Translations under genes and position numbers: made by a program
Notes under the pieces: model-generated
What the model saw: only the letters and a program-made list of their open reading frames with translations
Told to the model about the DNA's origin: nothing
The model's database searches: none
Assembly: GCA_945862325.1 (NCBI GenBank)
Contig: CAMAXZ010000003.1
Span: 62,001 to 126,000 of the forward strand
Length of the DNA: 64,000 nt
Direction of reading: 5' to 3'
Origin: Klebsiella pneumoniae
GTDB lineage: Bacteria; Myxococcota_A; UBA796; SXON01
In this document: positions 1-9,221 of the stretch, piece by piece
How positions within the stretch are numbered: position 1 is the first letter of the stretch
How the letters are laid out: the number at the start of each line of letters is the position of its first letter

Positions 1-1818
1 CACCACCAGCGCCCGGTCGAGCAGCTCGTTCCGCTGCTCGCAGCTCGTCTCGCTGATGAGCAGGCAGGCGTGACAGGCTGCGCCGTGGAGGTACCGCTCC
101 TCGTGAAGGTTCTTGGGCTCGTGGTACGCGCACACCGGGTCGTGCGAGCACAGCCGGCCCCGCTCCAGCGCCATCGCGATGTGCGTCTCGATGCGGCGAC
201 CGACCTGGACGAGTCCGCCGAGGGTGCCTTCCGCGTCGGTCGTCCCGGTGTACAGCAGGATGCCATAGCCAACCTCGGGGATCGCGTAGACGCGCTCGCG
301 GATCGACGTCGAGGCGTAGCCGCAGTCCAGCGCGACGCTCGTGATCAGCAGGTGCGAGAGCGAGTGCAGGAAGAGGTACGGCAAACCTGGCAGCTCGCCC
401 CGGAACTTCGGGTGCTTCTGCTTCCAGCGGTCCTGCCCCTCGCGGAGCGCCTTCCAACGGGCTGACGGTCCCGGTCGCTTCGCCCAGCCCTCGATCGCGG
501 CCTTGTCGAACGCGATGAAGATGCCCTCGCCCCGGTTCTCGATCGCTGGCACCCACGAGAGATCTTTGGCGATCGAAGCGCGCCTCACACCGAGCCCGAG
601 CTCGCCGTCTTCGTCGGGGACCGGGGCTTCGAAGCGCGTAAAGCCGATGAGCGCCATCACCTCGCGCAGCCGGTGGACGAGGACGACGCGCTCGATCCCT
701 GCGTAAGGAAACCCGGCGGACAATGGGAGGCGGCGCGCATAGAAGTCCCCGTCCGGCTTGTCGGTGCCGAGCTCGTCCTTGCTGTCGAGGAGCATCTCCA
801 GCTCGGCGTGCTTGAAGCCCTTCTCATCGACACCGCCCGGGGAGCGCTTGCGGCAGATCGCCTCCCAGACGCGCTCGTCGGTCCACTCGCCGAGCGCGTT
901 CCGAACGGGAGCGAACTTCTTCCTCGCGAACGCCAGCTCCTCGATAGTGTCGATCTCGGCGAGAAGCGCCCAGGCGCCCTCGATCACCTTCATCAGGTCG
1001 GCATCGACGTCGGGGATCGAGATGACCGACACCGTCTCCGAGAACCAGGCGTTGGAGGCGGAGCGAATGAGCAGGCGGTTGACCTCAGTCTCGCCCTTCT
1101 CGTTGAGACACTTCTCCGTCGACTTGGGCCCGAGCCACGGTCGCCGCCCGCGGCAGTAGCCGAGCGGCGCTTTGCCCTTGCCATCCCGCCCGGAAGCCGA
1201 AGAATCGACCTCCGCATCCTTCATGCTGCGGAATTCGGCCGTCGCCATCGAGCGAGACTTTCCGCAATCGCAGCGGATCGTCACGTTGGTCAGGTCCCCC
1301 GTCGTGCCGCGCTCGTCGACCCACAACTGCCGGCGGCAGGTGTCCGTGAGGTCATGCAGGAAGCCGTGCCAGTCGATGTCGTCGATGTGCCCGTTGATGC
1401 ACGCGCGCACGAAGCGAATCGGCACGACCTCCTTGTTCTGGTACCTTCCGTCGAGCAATCGCTCCCGATGCACGAGCGGCCGAGAACGAGATCCGTCGGT
1501 CCGGGGGTTCGTCTTGTCCGGCTCGACGTACGGACCGACGAACCACTCGGGGAAGATCCACGCCGTGATGCCGGTGTAGGGCTGCGCGGGATCGCCGGCG
1601 TCGCCCGGCGGGGTGAACAGCTTGAGGCCTGGAACCTTCAGCTCCTTCTCCAGCCGGCGTGCGAGGCGGTCCTCGAAGACGGGCTCGCGCCCACCGTCAG
1701 ACCAGGACTCGAGCCCGCCGATGATGACGGACCGCGTGGGGAGGTCCACCATCGCGCCGGGGCCGTAGGTGGTGAGGATCTGGCTGCGCCGGATGCTGCC
1801 GTGCGGACGCTTGCTCAT
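1..1818 (-). CDS. drmB: DISARM protein DrmB (DUF1998), C-terminus cut by window edge
   Basis: The frame is open from an ATG at 1818 to position 1, giving 606 residues; only the last few residues and the stop lie outside. The N-terminus contains RRSQILTTYGPGAMVDLP, which matches the start of DrmB/DUF1998 proteins. The end has the cysteine-rich DUF1998 pattern (CHACLLISETSC) followed by a stretch ending LLDRALVV. DrmB is a core DISARM component that acts with the DrmA helicase to engage incoming phage DNA. Its ATG overlaps the drmA stop by 4 bases (ATGA), so the two are translationally coupled. In class 1 DISARM the phospholipase-D-like gene drmC normally follows; it would lie beyond the left edge and cannot be seen. 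Confidence 0.93.
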   Translation of the reverse strand, partial: MSKRPHGSIRRSQILTTYGPGAMVDLPTRSVIIGGLESWSDGGREPVFEDRLARRLEKELKVPGLKLFTPPGDAGDPAQPYTGITAWIFPEWFVGPYVEPDKTNPRTDGSRSRPLVHRERLLDGRYQNKEVVPIRFVRACINGHIDDIDWHGFLHDLTDTCRRQLWVDERGTTGDLTNVTIRCDCGKSRSMATAEFRSMKDAEVDSSASGRDGKGKAPLGYCRGRRPWLGPKSTEKCLNEKGETEVNRLLIRSASNAWFSETVSVISIPDVDADLMKVIEGAWALLAEIDTIEELAFARKKFAPVRNALGEWTDERVWEAICRKRSPGGVDEKGFKHAELEMLLDSKDELGTDKPDGDFYARRLPLSAGFPYAGIERVVLVHRLREVMALIGFTRFEAPVPDEDGELGLGVRRASIAKDLSWVPAIENRGEGIFIAFDKAAIEGWAKRPGPSARWKALREGQDRWKQKHPKFRGELPGLPYLFLHSLSHLLITSVALDCGYASTSIRERVYAIPEVGYGILLYTGTTDAEGTLGGLVQVGRRIETHIAMALERGRLCSHDPVCAYHEPKNLHEERYLHGAACHACLLISETSCEQRNELLDRALVV

Positions 1819-4800
1819 TCGTTCTCCGCTTCGACGTCGTGCCCGTCGAGCGTCTTGGCCCACAGGTTCACCGACAGCTCGACATCGCGCATCGAGCGGT
1901 TTGCCTTGAACCGGCGCTCTTCGGGGGAGATGCCGTCGAGGTCAGGGGAGAGCGGGTCGCGAAGGAGGATTGCGTCGGTCCCCGGCTCGTATTTCTGGTA
2001 GCGGAGTCCGGCGCGGGTGTTGTTCTTCCGGTCGGCGATCTTCACCCAGTCATCGAGGAGGTCCGCCACGCGGCCGCGAACGTGCTGCCGAAGCTCCTCC
2101 TTCTCCGCCTTCGTGAACGACGGGTCGCGGTTGTGGTCGGCGCCGCGGTCGGCGATGGCGTCGGCGACAAAGGCCACGCGGCCTCGCTCCAGGCGCATCT
2201 GCACGGCGCTGGCCGATGCGGTGAGGTTGCGGTTTCCGTGCCGCGCCAGGCTCACCGCTACGCCGGCGATCCCGCGGTCGATTGCCCGCGGAGAGAACGG
2301 CGTCACGCTGGTGGCCTCCACGGAGCGATAGAACGACGCGTGCCACGCGGAGAACCGCTCGTAGTGGGAGCGGTCCCGCGGACGGTGCATGTTCATCAGC
2401 GTGACGACGAGCCCTGGGCGGTCGGCGTCGCGTCCGACGCGGCTGGTGGCCTGGATGTACTCCGACGACATCTTGGGCTGCCCCGCGACGACCATCAGGC
2501 CGAGCCGGATGATGTCGAGGCCGACGGAGATCATGTTGGTCGCGAGCGCGACATCCACGCGGTCGTCGTCGTGGAAGGTCAGCTCCAACCGGCGCTTGGT
2601 GTCCGCCACCTTGCTCGTGCTCTCGCGGCTCGTGAGCTCGACGGGCTGGCCGATGCGACGGTCCTTGAACGGTCCCTTGGCCTCGCCCTCACGGCGACGT
2701 GAGCCGTACCCGACGAGCCGGGATGCGACTTCGTCCTCGACGATGCGCCGGCTTCCGCCCAGCTCGCGGAGGCTGTTGAAGTAGGCGATGACCGACATGT
2801 AGGGGTCGGCGGGGTTGCTCTTGTTCCGCTTCCCGCCGGCCTGATCCCACGCCGTCTGGACCGCTCCCATCAGCGCGAGGAGCGTTCGAAGGAAGACGAC
2901 CTTGAGGCTCCGCCCCTGCGCGGCCACGCCCACATACCGGCGGCCGTTGCGCGTCTCGACCGGCACCGTCTCGGCGAAGAAGCTGTCGCGACGGTCGGGT
3001 CCTGGCGGAGGGAACACCTCGACCGAGGCGCGCCCGAACAAGGCCTGGATCTGCCGCTCAGCCCGCCGCACGGTCGCGGTTGAAGCGACGATCTTCGGGC
3101 GCACCTCGCGGCCGTTCACCTGGCGCGCGCAGAGCGCATCGAGCGCGGCCTCGTAGAGCCCGACCATGGTACCGAGCGGCCCAGAGATGAGGTGAAGCTC
3201 GTCCTGGATGATGAGGTCGGGGGGCAGAAGCGTGCCGTTCGGCAACGGTGCGCCCTGACCGGACTCAGTGGGTCCGTAGAAGCCCGCCGCGTCGTGGCGC
3301 TCGGCCTTGCCGAGGAGCTTCCCCGACTCGCCGACCCACGGGAGCTGGGCGAACTTGTCCACCGTGGCGACGATGAAGGAGGGTAGCCGCCGGTAGATCG
3401 GCTCGTCCACCGTGAGAATCGGGAGCGGGTTCCGGCCTGTGAACGGGCACGTCCGGCTCGCGCAGAGCAGGCGCAGGTCGGTCGGGTAGTTGGCGTTTGG
3501 CATGAGCTGGAACGAGAACGTCGGGTTGAACCGGGTTCCGCACCACGGGCAGGTCTCCAAGGGGATCGGGCTCGGCCCCTTGTTCCGGGCGAATCGGTCG
3601 ACCTTCACCCGCGCCGAGTCCGGATCCGGGTGGTCCTTGCTCCCCATCCGGTTCGGGGTGGCGGCCTTGCCGACCCAGAGGCCGATCTCGAAGGGCCACT
3701 CCCCGAGCAGCGCCTTGTCCCGCTGACGCTCCAGTTCCAGAGCGCAGATCAGGGCGGCGGCGCGCCCGAGCTGGTCGAACGTCAGGAGGCGGAGTGTGTA
3801 GCGCATGAGCACCGACACGCCCGCGCTGCCGATGCCGGGGTTCGATAGGCGTCGCCACAGAAGCGTGAACGCGGCGAGGCCCAGGTAGGCCTCGGTCTTG
3901 CCGCCGCCGGTCGGGAAGAACAGAAGATCGACGGTCTTGCGCTCGTCGTGCGTCGGATCGACGATGCCGTGAAGATTCAGCAGCAGGAACGCGAGCTGGA
4001 ACGGGCGCCACGTCGGTGCGTCCACCTCCGCGGGTGCCTTGCCCAGCTGGACGCCGACGCGCTGCCGGCCCGAGGCCGCCATCGCGGCGTTGGCGAAGGA
4101 AAATGCCTTCAGCACCTCCGGTTTGTCGAGGAGCGCGATGCCCGCCTCGATGCGTCGCCGCGCGTAGTCGGCCTGGTCGAGGAGCTCGGTCGCCAGATCG
4201 CGGCGGGGCTGTGTGTCGAGTCGTGTTGCCCGCTGGGCGAGGATCCAAGCCGCGTACTGTGAGGGGAGCTCCGCGAGGGCCGCGCGCGCGGCGGCACCGT
4301 CGGGCAAGGCCGCGAGCCGCTCCATGCCGAGTTCGACGCCCCCGACCTTGCAGGGCTCGACACGCTCGACATCGGCAGTGGGGATCCACTGGGTACGGAC
4401 GGACCGACACAACCGGTCAAGGCCGATGTCCGCCACCGTCGCCACGCCGTGACCGACTGCGTATTCGAAGACATCGCGGTACTGGAGCTCGGCGACGCGA
4501 TCGTCCCGTTCGCTGCCGTCGTGGCCGCGCAGGTCGGGACGAGCGACGAAGGCCGCGTCGCCCCACACGGCAAGGCGCACTTGGAAGGCGAACGCGGTGT
4601 CCCGCCCAACGTCAGGAGCCGGGGGACGCTGGTTGACGACGAAGATCGAGACGGCCTGGGTGCCGGCCGGGACGAGGGGGTGGTTCTTGTCCGCGCCCGG
4701 GCGCACCTCGCGGCAGGCGACCTGGACCGCCAGGCCTCCGCTGGTCGGGAGCGGTTGTGGAGCCCGATCATCGAGCTGAACGGTGATCGAGGCCGAGCCG

Positions 4801-5207
4801 GGGCGGCGGCTCCAGCTCTGCGGGCCGAACTCGGCGCCGTCGGGGCGCGGAAGCGGGGTGTAGTCGCCCCACGAGACGTCCACGCCGAGCTCGTGCACGC
4901 CGGCTGGGACGAGTAGGGAGATGCCGATCGACGAGGGGAACGGCGCCTTTCTGGCCGAGGCCTTCTCGGGCGCGGCGTCGTCGTCCACACCGGGGCGGGG
5001 GCGGAGCATGTCCATCTGCTCCGACGCGGTGTCGTCGGGCTCGGCGGCCTGGAAGGGGACGAGGAAGCCGGTGAGGTACCAGGTCGAGGGCTGCGACGGG
5101 AGCGTCTCGGTGGCGTGGACGGCGTGCGTCGGCTCGTCGGGATCGGGGCCGACGAGGTCGAGGCGGAGGGCGTCGATGAGGGTGTTTCGGACGGTGGCGG
5201 GGGTCAT
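1815..5207 (-). CDS. drmA: DISARM helicase DrmA
   Basis: 1130 residues, the usual DrmA size. The N-terminus (LIDALRLDLVGP, then STWYLTGFLVPF at 41-52) is typical of the family. Helicase motifs: Walker A FFPTGGGKTEAYLG about 430-443, DELH at about 669-672 in place of DEAD/DEAH, STAT at 709-712, and the C-terminal motif EYIQATSRVGRD at 916-927. A cysteine set (CPWC at 553-556, then C582 and C587) suggests a zinc-binding insert between the helicase motifs. The frame is open upstream to 5636, but the ATG at 5207 overlaps the TGA of the preceding HNH gene as ATGA and gives the family N-terminus, so I start here. DrmA is the SF2 motor of DISARM. Four non-canonical genes separate it from drmMI. Confidence 0.92.
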   Translation of the reverse strand: MTPATVRNTLIDALRLDLVGPDPDEPTHAVHATETLPSQPSTWYLTGFLVPFQAAEPDDTASEQMDMLRPRPGVDDDAAPEKASARKAPFPSSIGISLLVPAGVHELGVDVSWGDYTPLPRPDGAEFGPQSWSRRPGSASITVQLDDRAPQPLPTSGGLAVQVACREVRPGADKNHPLVPAGTQAVSIFVVNQRPPAPDVGRDTAFAFQVRLAVWGDAAFVARPDLRGHDGSERDDRVAELQYRDVFEYAVGHGVATVADIGLDRLCRSVRTQWIPTADVERVEPCKVGGVELGMERLAALPDGAAARAALAELPSQYAAWILAQRATRLDTQPRRDLATELLDQADYARRRIEAGIALLDKPEVLKAFSFANAAMAASGRQRVGVQLGKAPAEVDAPTWRPFQLAFLLLNLHGIVDPTHDERKTVDLLFFPTGGGKTEAYLGLAAFTLLWRRLSNPGIGSAGVSVLMRYTLRLLTFDQLGRAAALICALELERQRDKALLGEWPFEIGLWVGKAATPNRMGSKDHPDPDSARVKVDRFARNKGPSPIPLETCPWCGTRFNPTFSFQLMPNANYPTDLRLLCASRTCPFTGRNPLPILTVDEPIYRRLPSFIVATVDKFAQLPWVGESGKLLGKAERHDAAGFYGPTESGQGAPLPNGTLLPPDLIIQDELHLISGPLGTMVGLYEAALDALCARQVNGREVRPKIVASTATVRRAERQIQALFGRASVEVFPPPGPDRRDSFFAETVPVETRNGRRYVGVAAQGRSLKVVFLRTLLALMGAVQTAWDQAGGKRNKSNPADPYMSVIAYFNSLRELGGSRRIVEDEVASRLVGYGSRRREGEAKGPFKDRRIGQPVELTSRESTSKVADTKRRLELTFHDDDRVDVALATNMISVGLDIIRLGLMVVAGQPKMSSEYIQATSRVGRDADRPGLVVTLMNMHRPRDRSHYERFSAWHASFYRSVEATSVTPFSPRAIDRGIAGVAVSLARHGNRNLTASASAVQMRLERGRVAFVADAIADRGADHNRDPSFTKAEKEELRQHVRGRVADLLDDWVKIADRKNNTRAGLRYQKYEPGTDAILLRDPLSPDLDGISPEERRFKANRSMRDVELSVNLWAKTLDGHDVEAENE

Positions 5208-5902
5208 AGACGGCCACGCGTGGAGGGCTGAAGGGTTGTCGGGTCGAAGCAGGGCGCCGTACCAGCGAACGCCTCGTTCAAGCGCCGAAGCATGTCGGCG
5301 TCTCCGGCAAACACCGTTCGCCAAACAGACCAAAAGCCGTTCCCGGCTGCCAAGTCCGCTGCAGCTTCGCGGAGCGATAAATTGGCTGGTTCTGCTGCCA
5401 TTTTCGCACGGTACCGTTCGGCGAGCACCCACTGAGCATCCCGAAATTCCCAGCGATGGTCCTTGGGGCTGTCGGGAGGGTTCGGAGAGCCGGGTGTCTT
5501 GTGAAAGCCGGTCATCTTCCGCGTCGCCTCCGCCAGTGGCGTCAGCGGACCGAGCCCGAGTGCAACGCTGATTTCGGTGCGGGAGTACACGAAGGCACGT
5601 GCCGTATTGTCGGTATCCGGCCACAGATAGGCCCAACGATCGATGCGGGACGCCGGTGGCGAGACCATGATCTGTTGATTTTTTTTGGTGTCATTGCAGG
5701 ACTTGCAGGCCAGAAGAAAGTTTCCCCAATGCAGTCGAAGATTCGGGTACTCCAGCTTCGGCAGAACATGTTCGACGTCTTCCGGAAACGGTCTCTCGCA
5801 GTATGAGCAATATGCGCCGATCGCCCGCATCAGGTCGCCCTTTGCGAGAGGATGATCGGTATACTTACCAGGCTGCCCGCCACGTCGGACCGGGCGCATC
5901 AC
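5204..5902 (-). CDS. HNH endonuclease, PtuB-like (TIGR02646-like)
   Basis: 232 residues. The zinc-binding HNH core is visible: CSYC at 32-35, then DVEHVLPK at 42-49 (catalytic H45), then a CKSCN motif with cysteines at 66 and 69. This CxxC - EHxxPK - CxxCN layout is that of the PtuB/TIGR02646 HNH proteins which act with an ATPase in Septu and in retron-linked PtuAB systems. The ATPase gene directly upstream overlaps it by 4 bases (GTGA), which supports a two-protein unit. The GTG at 5902 is used; an ATG three bases downstream is equally possible. The C-terminal 150 residues carry no motif I recognise. It sits inside a DISARM operon and could instead be a DISARM-specific accessory nuclease. 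Confidence 0.75.
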   Translation of the reverse strand: MMRPVRRGGQPGKYTDHPLAKGDLMRAIGAYCSYCERPFPEDVEHVLPKLEYPNLRLHWGNFLLACKSCNDTKKNQQIMVSPPASRIDRWAYLWPDTDNTARAFVYSRTEISVALGLGPLTPLAEATRKMTGFHKTPGSPNPPDSPKDHRWEFRDAQWVLAERYRAKMAAEPANLSLREAAADLAAGNGFWSVWRTVFAGDADMLRRLNEAFAGTAPCFDPTTLQPSTRGRL

Positions 5903-7656
5903 CGCACCCCCGCGGCTGCGGATTCGGCGCGGAGCAACGCGGCGTAGGCGGGGTCGTGACCATATTTGGCAGCGAGGCGCTCGTATTCAGCCTTTGCAGA
6001 GGCCAGTCTCGCGGGGTCCGTGTCGAGATCGCGCAGCAGAGAAAAGTACTGCGCCGCCTCCTCCCGCATCTGGAGAAACTCCCGGCCACGTTGAATTTCC
6101 GGGAGCCCCATCGCGTCCTCGACGATGTCCTCAATCCCCTCGCGCCAGTACTCCATGGGAGGCCGACCTTCAAGGTTGATCACTTCGTTCGGATGCATGC
6201 TCTGGACGATGAACGGAGAGTGCGTCGTGGCGATGAACTGGATCCGTGGGAACGCGTTCCGCAAGTCGTCGACCACCCGCCGCTGCCAACGTGGGTGCAA
6301 GTGCAGATCGAGCTCGTCGATCAGCACCACACCGCTGACCTCTCGTGCTACGTCCGCACCTAGGGCGGGATTGAGCACGGCCGCCCGCCAGGCGATCTCA
6401 CCGACCAGCGCGAGCATGGTCCGAAAGCCATCGGACAGCCGCCAGATCGGGTGTGTCGTTCCGTCGATCGTGACGACGATCTCGTCGAGCTTCGGTATCA
6501 ACCGGAACGACGTGCAGCCGGGGATACATCGGATCACTGTCTCCCGCAACGCCTCCACCGCCGGGGCGCGCTCCCCTTCGAGGGCCCACTGCATCTCGTA
6601 GCCCTTGAACCACCCCGCGAAGTCGGCGAAGTCCGCATGGAGGTCGAGCGCGTCCACGTAGCCATCGAGGCGACGAGGGACGCCGGCCAGCTTGATGCGC
6701 GGCTTTCTCTTGCGCGGCGGCTCGCGCCACGGCGAGAAGTATGCCAGCACCGGGAGCGAAACGTATACGTCAGCATTTGCGGCGCGGTGGAGGCGCCCGG
6801 CGCGCACATTGCCAACGATGTTCTGCCCGTCGTACTCCTTGTGGTCGAGCGGCATCCCGTCCGGTCCCTGCCCGAGGACCGCCAAATGCCACGGCTCATG
6901 GGGTTGGCGATAGGGTGTGCCGTTCTTGACGTGCAGCGTCTCGCGGACGAAGTCCTTGCCTGCGACGGTGCGCGGCTCCGACGGGGTCCACACCGCAAGC
7001 ACGCGCTTCAGCAGCGTCAGGAGCGTCGTCTTTCCTGTCCCGTTGTCTCCGATCACGACGGTGAACGAGGGCGCGAACGTCGCCTCGAACTGCTCGAAGC
7101 GCATCACGTTCGCGACGTTGATGGTCTCCAACCGCATGGAGGCCCCCACAGCAGGTCGCCCAGCCGGGCCACCTCCTACTCCCGTCGCCTCGTCTCCAGG
7201 CAATCCAACAACCCGAAATTGGCGGTTGACAACCGCGGCGGCGCCCAGGGTCTGAGGCGCGTCCGGGGGCGGCGCATGTGGCCAGAGGCGGATCAACGTG
7301 CCAGCGGCGCCCCATTTCAGGACGGGGCGCGGATTGTCGGTGAGGTAGCCTTGTCCGGGAGTCCCGTGCGCGGCAGGACTCCCCCTGAGGAGGGGCAGGA
7401 GCTCTCGGTTACTCCGGGCTGGGCCCGTCATGCCGAGGCTCACCTCGCCGTTACCAATGTCGTGGATCCAGAAGACGAGGTCAGCGCGGGGCTTCACCTT
7501 GGCCAAGTTCTCTGCGAGCGCCACAAGCACGGGCAGCCAGGCGTCCGAGTCCGGGAAGTCCAGCCCTGGGAGGTACACGTTCCGGGAATGCACCCTCGGG
7601 ACCCCTTCGAGGTCCGGACTCGCGCGCACGGGAATGAGTTCGATGTCAGTAGTCAA
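5899..7656 (-). CDS. AAA/ABC-type ATPase with extra N-terminal domain, PtuA-like
   Basis: 585 residues. The ATPase part starts near residue 174 (MRLETINVANVMRFEQF) and has Walker A GDNGTGKT at 203-210, a signature-like LSDGFRTMLALVGE at 407-420, Walker B VVLIDELD at 443-450 and an H-loop ATTHSPF at 476-482. This is the compact SMC/OLD-like ATPase seen in PtuA and related defence proteins. Residues 1-173 are an unrecognised domain ending in a Gly/Ala/Pro-rich linker (about 128-173). The TTG start at 7656 is backed by AGGAG 6 bases upstream, so the extension looks translated; an internal ATG at 7137 could also yield the ATPase alone. The gene is followed with 4-base overlap by the HNH nuclease. 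A gap of 132 bases separates it from the upstream gene, the longest inside the DISARM operon. Confidence 0.78.
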   Translation of the reverse strand: MTTDIELIPVRASPDLEGVPRVHSRNVYLPGLDFPDSDAWLPVLVALAENLAKVKPRADLVFWIHDIGNGEVSLGMTGPARSNRELLPLLRGSPAAHGTPGQGYLTDNPRPVLKWGAAGTLIRLWPHAPPPDAPQTLGAAAVVNRQFRVVGLPGDEATGVGGGPAGRPAVGASMRLETINVANVMRFEQFEATFAPSFTVVIGDNGTGKTTLLTLLKRVLAVWTPSEPRTVAGKDFVRETLHVKNGTPYRQPHEPWHLAVLGQGPDGMPLDHKEYDGQNIVGNVRAGRLHRAANADVYVSLPVLAYFSPWREPPRKRKPRIKLAGVPRRLDGYVDALDLHADFADFAGWFKGYEMQWALEGERAPAVEALRETVIRCIPGCTSFRLIPKLDEIVVTIDGTTHPIWRLSDGFRTMLALVGEIAWRAAVLNPALGADVAREVSGVVLIDELDLHLHPRWQRRVVDDLRNAFPRIQFIATTHSPFIVQSMHPNEVINLEGRPPMEYWREGIEDIVEDAMGLPEIQRGREFLQMREEAAQYFSLLRDLDTDPARLASAKAEYERLAAKYGHDPAYAALLRAESAAAGVR

Positions 7657-7788
7657 AATGCGCTCCTGTGACCCACGAGCACTGGCTGGTGCGGATGATC
7701 GCTGTCAGCACCGGGTGCCCCGGCGACGGGTCGTGATGCCGCGGCAGGCTGTCGCGCGCGTGCGTCGAACGCGCTGGTTCGAGGTTTG

Positions 7789-8376
7789 TCATGGCTTCCC
7801 CCCCTTCGGCGCGCGAGAGCCGGGGTTCACTCTCTCACAGTAGGCCGCGACGACCGGCCACCAGTGCCCGGCAAGGTCCGCTGCGAGCCTGCTGAACATC
7901 TGGTCCTTCTCGACCGCAACCGGTTGCGAGTAGCAGTATGCCTCGGCTCGGCCGTGGATAGGCTGGTTCGCTTCGAGCCACTGCAGGTGAACGTCGGGGC
8001 CCGTGATCGAGGCCCAGAGCTTCACGGTACCGTCCGAGTCGGCCTCACACGACACACAGAGCGCGCTGCGCTTGGTTGAAGCCCCGATGAGCTCGAGTTC
8101 CCACCATGCGTTCTTGGCGACCGTTTTTGCCACGAGCTTCCCGGTGCGGAGCGTCGTGTATCGCGTCGGGTGCCGCGCCTTCGTCGCGAACGCCTTGCGA
8201 CAGTAGAGCAGCATCTCCGCCGTGCTCTCCAGGACGTGCCTCCTCGCCGCATCGAACGCCTCCCGATCCTCGCCGCCGATGCCCAGATCGCGAGCGGGAT
8301 CACCCCGAACAATGCTCCACCACTGAAGCGAGCTGCAAGCGAACGCCATCGTCTCTGTTACCCTGTCCACCGCCAT
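7789..8376 (-). CDS. Hypothetical protein inside DISARM operon
   Basis: 195 residues of unknown family. I choose the ATG at 8376 because GGGGAGG lies 5 bases upstream; a GTG at 8382 overlapping the previous stop is the alternative. No signal peptide or membrane segment is visible. It contains two close cysteines (ALCVSCEAD) and repeated tryptophans (SLQWWS, KNAWWELEL, GHWWPVVAAYC). Placed between a PD-(D/E)XK nuclease and the ATPase/HNH pair, it is probably part of the same accessory module, but the sequence does not say what it does. Confidence 0.6.
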   Translation of the reverse strand: MAVDRVTETMAFACSSLQWWSIVRGDPARDLGIGGEDREAFDAARRHVLESTAEMLLYCRKAFATKARHPTRYTTLRTGKLVAKTVAKNAWWELELIGASTKRSALCVSCEADSDGTVKLWASITGPDVHLQWLEANQPIHGRAEAYCYSQPVAVEKDQMFSRLAADLAGHWWPVVAAYCERVNPGSRAPKGGKP

Positions 8377-8378
8377 GA

Positions 8379-9221
8379 TCACCTCCCCTCGATCAGGCTC
8401 AGTGTCGCCCCCTGCTGAGCCCGGTTCCAGGATGAGAATCCGCCGACACCCGACAGACTGAGAATGGGCCCCAGGATCGTCCTCATCCAGGCGCCGAGGA
8501 TCCAGTGCTCGCCAGAGTCCCCAGAGGCAGCAACCGGCAGGAGCGCCTGCATGAGATCCCGGTAGGAGACGCCGATGGCCGGGTCACCGCCGGGTAGCTC
8601 ACTCCCTGGGTCCTTCGCCAGGAAGACGACCCATGCCTGCCGGTTGCCAGCCCTGGCGCGCTCGTTCGCTTCCTTGCGATAGCCGTCGAGCTGCCCGTCC
8701 GTCAGTATATGCTCGATCTTCGCCTCGATTGCGATGACCGCGCCGGAGAGCTCCACCAACACGTCGATGCGATCCCCCCCGCCGCACACATGTTCAGCGA
8801 TGGCGCCGGAGGGATGCTCTGCCCACGCTGGATCGACGGCCGCCCCCTCTCCAGCGCGTCCCGCCAGTAGGGTGAGAAACGCCCGGAGTGGCGCCGCGCC
8901 GAGGTGCGTGAGCAGGGTCGGGGAGAGGAGCCAGGCCAGGAGCCCGGTGTGGAGGGTCTCCCGGTGGGTGGCACGGAGCGGGGAGAAGAGGTCCGGCGTG
9001 GCCTCTAGGACGGCCAGCAAGTGGGTTTTGTCGCCGAGCTTCTCGAGGCGCGCCGCCAGGCCGGCGTCGAGCTCGGCCAGGAAGGCCTCGGGGCGGCCAA
9101 TCACGCGTTCGCGGAAGTGCTCGAGGCGCGCCACATCCTGCTGCGGACAGCCCCAAAGCTCCGCGCGGCGGTGGGTGCGCCCGAGATCGACGAAGCGCCG
9201 GATCGAATCCTCATCCGTCAT
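8379..9221 (-). CDS. PD-(D/E)XK nuclease family protein (PF14281-like)
   Basis: 280 residues. The layout fits the PD-(D/E)XK nuclease family PF14281: an early Glu in HRETLHTGLLAWLLSP (E88), then a nuclease core with D153 in RIDVLVEL and E166-A-K168 in AIEAKIE, followed by DGQLDGY. These residues would bind metal and cut DNA. The ATG at 9221 overlaps the drmMI stop (ATGA), and its own stop abuts the next gene, so it is transcribed and translated as part of the DISARM operon. A dedicated PD-(D/E)XK nuclease is not a core DISARM component. Whether it cleaves DNA held by DISARM or acts alone is not visible. Confidence 0.78.
   Translation of the reverse strand: MTDEDSIRRFVDLGRTHRRAELWGCPQQDVARLEHFRERVIGRPEAFLAELDAGLAARLEKLGDKTHLLAVLEATPDLFSPLRATHRETLHTGLLAWLLSPTLLTHLGAAPLRAFLTLLAGRAGEGAAVDPAWAEHPSGAIAEHVCGGGDRIDVLVELSGAVIAIEAKIEHILTDGQLDGYRKEANERARAGNRQAWVVFLAKDPGSELPGGDPAIGVSYRDLMQALLPVAASGDSGEHWILGAWMRTILGPILSLSGVGGFSSWNRAQQGATLSLIEGR

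Noticed and set aside
5208-5636. Upstream extension of the drmA frame
   Set aside because: It overlaps the HNH gene on the same strand, and the ATG at 5207 gives both the ATGA coupling and the family N-terminus.
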